From Vulcanimicrobiota bacterium (GTDB lineage Bacteria > Vulcanimicrobiota > Vulcanimicrobiia > Vulcanimicrobiales > Vulcanimicrobiaceae): 5,689 nt of DNA. This document shows positions 5,314 through 5,689 of this stretch, in pieces (within the stretch, counting starts at the first letter, position 1; every line of letters starts with the position of its first letter). The DNA lies in assembly GCA_013289785.1 (NCBI GenBank), contig JABCZE010000122.1, forward strand, positions 1-5,689, in the 5' to 3' direction. The notes beneath the pieces are model-generated. The model did no database searches. It had not been told where the DNA came from and saw only the letters and a program-made list of their open reading frames with translations. The translations under genes were made by a program, and so were the position numbers.

Positions 5314-5689
5314 TGCTCGATCCAAAAGAGCTCTTCACCCTGCGAAACCAGCTCGCCGTTCCCCGGCACGACGCGCACGATCGTGCCCGCATAGTCGCTC
5401 TGAATTTCGTTGAAGAGCTTCATCGCTTCGAGGACGCACAGAACGTCGCCGGTTTCGACGCGCGCTCCGACTTCGACGTACGGAGGGATATCGGGTGACG
5501 ACGCCCGATAGAACACGCCGGTCAGCGGCGCGAGCACTTTGGTGACGTTTGCGCCGGCTACGGGCGCGCTTTCGCCGGCCACCGTGGAGGCGGAGTTCGC
5601 CGCTTGCGGCGCCGGCTCGGAACCTCCGCGTGACAGCTCGTAGATTGCGTCGCCGAGCTTTACCCTGATCGTGTCGAGATCGTGCTCGT
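5310..5689 (-). CDS. accB: Biotin carboxyl carrier protein of acetyl-CoA carboxylase (N-terminus cut by right edge)
   Basis: The frame is open from the right edge (first full codon 5685-5687) and gives 125 visible residues; the first part of the protein is missing. Visible residues 1-20 (EHDLDTIRVKLGDAIYELSR) fit the AccB N-terminal region. About 22 residues of Ala/Pro/Ser-rich linker follow, then the biotinyl domain (about 46-125): VLAPLTGVFYRASSPDIPPY, VEVGARVETGDVLCVLEAMK, and LFNEIQSDYAGTIVRVVPGN ending in FWIEQ. EAMK is the biotinylation motif, with the target lysine at visible residue 90 (codon 5418-5420). The thumb-like SPDIPP insertion is typical of bacterial AccB rather than of other biotin-dependent carboxylases. 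AccB carries CO2 on biotin between AccC and AccAD to make malonyl-CoA. A GTG at 5580-5582 is an internal codon, not the start. The gene is followed, with an ATGA overlap, by gmhA instead of accC, the usual partner. Confidence 0.92.
   Translation of the reverse strand, partial: EHDLDTIRVKLGDAIYELSRGGSEPAPQAANSASTVAGESAPVAGANVTKVLAPLTGVFYRASSPDIPPYVEVGARVETGDVLCVLEAMKLFNEIQSDYAGTIVRVVPGNGELVSQGEELFWIEQ

Larger units (their letters stand above)
1..5689 (-). other. Single co-directional gene run without intergenic DNA (probable operon)
   Basis: All eight genes share the minus strand. The junctions are accB/gmhA ATGA (4-nt overlap), gmhA/kinase GTGA (4), kinase/adenylyltransferase ATGA (4), adenylyltransferase/LpxB-like 23-nt overlap, LpxB-like/GT2 TAGATG (no gap, no overlap), GT2/GT9 11-nt overlap, and GT9/second GT2 GTGA (4). 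There is no room for a conventional intergenic promoter or a terminator, so one polycistronic message with coupled translation is the simplest reading. Both ends of the run lie outside the window. Co-transcription is inferred from layout only. Confidence 0.8.

Overview
The window is a compact, GC-rich piece of bacterial chromosome. Every gene I can support lies on the minus strand, so transcription runs from the right edge to the left edge. Eight genes, two of them cut by the window edges, follow each other with no intergenic space: neighbours overlap by 4, 4, 4, 23, 11 and 4 nt, and one pair abuts exactly. I see no promoter, terminator, RNA gene, repeat, mobile element or CRISPR array, and no stretch without a gene. 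The operon promoter must lie beyond the right edge.

In transcription order the genes are: (1) an acetyl-CoA carboxylase biotin carrier (accB type; extreme N-terminus missing), 5310-5689; (2) gmhA, sedoheptulose-7-phosphate isomerase, 4708-5313; (3) an hldA/rfaE1-type heptose-7-phosphate kinase, 3725-4711; (4) an hldC/rfaE2-type heptose-1-phosphate adenylyltransferase, 3225-3728; (5) an LpxB-like (lipid-A-disaccharide synthase-related) glycosyltransferase, 2033-3247; (6) a GT2 glycosyltransferase, 1154-2032; (7) a GT9 (heptosyltransferase-family) glycosyltransferase, 166-1164; (8) the N-terminus of a second GT2 enzyme, 1-169.

Genes 2-4 supply three of the steps of the ADP-heptose route: isomerisation, 1-phosphorylation and adenylylation. 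The 7-phosphatase (GmhB) and the epimerase (HldD) are not in the window. Genes 5-8 are a run of glycosyltransferases that could build a heptose-containing lipid-linked oligosaccharide, most simply an LPS-type inner core. The biotin carrier at the head of the run links it physically to fatty-acid precursor supply.

The content suggests a diderm (outer-membrane) bacterium with high GC. The stand-alone kinase and adenylyltransferase, the divergent LpxB-like protein and the accB-gmhA junction do not look like a standard proteobacterial LPS locus. A lineage such as Eremiobacterota (WPS-2) or another deep-branching diderm phylum is plausible, but this is a guess from gene style and is not demonstrated by the sequence.
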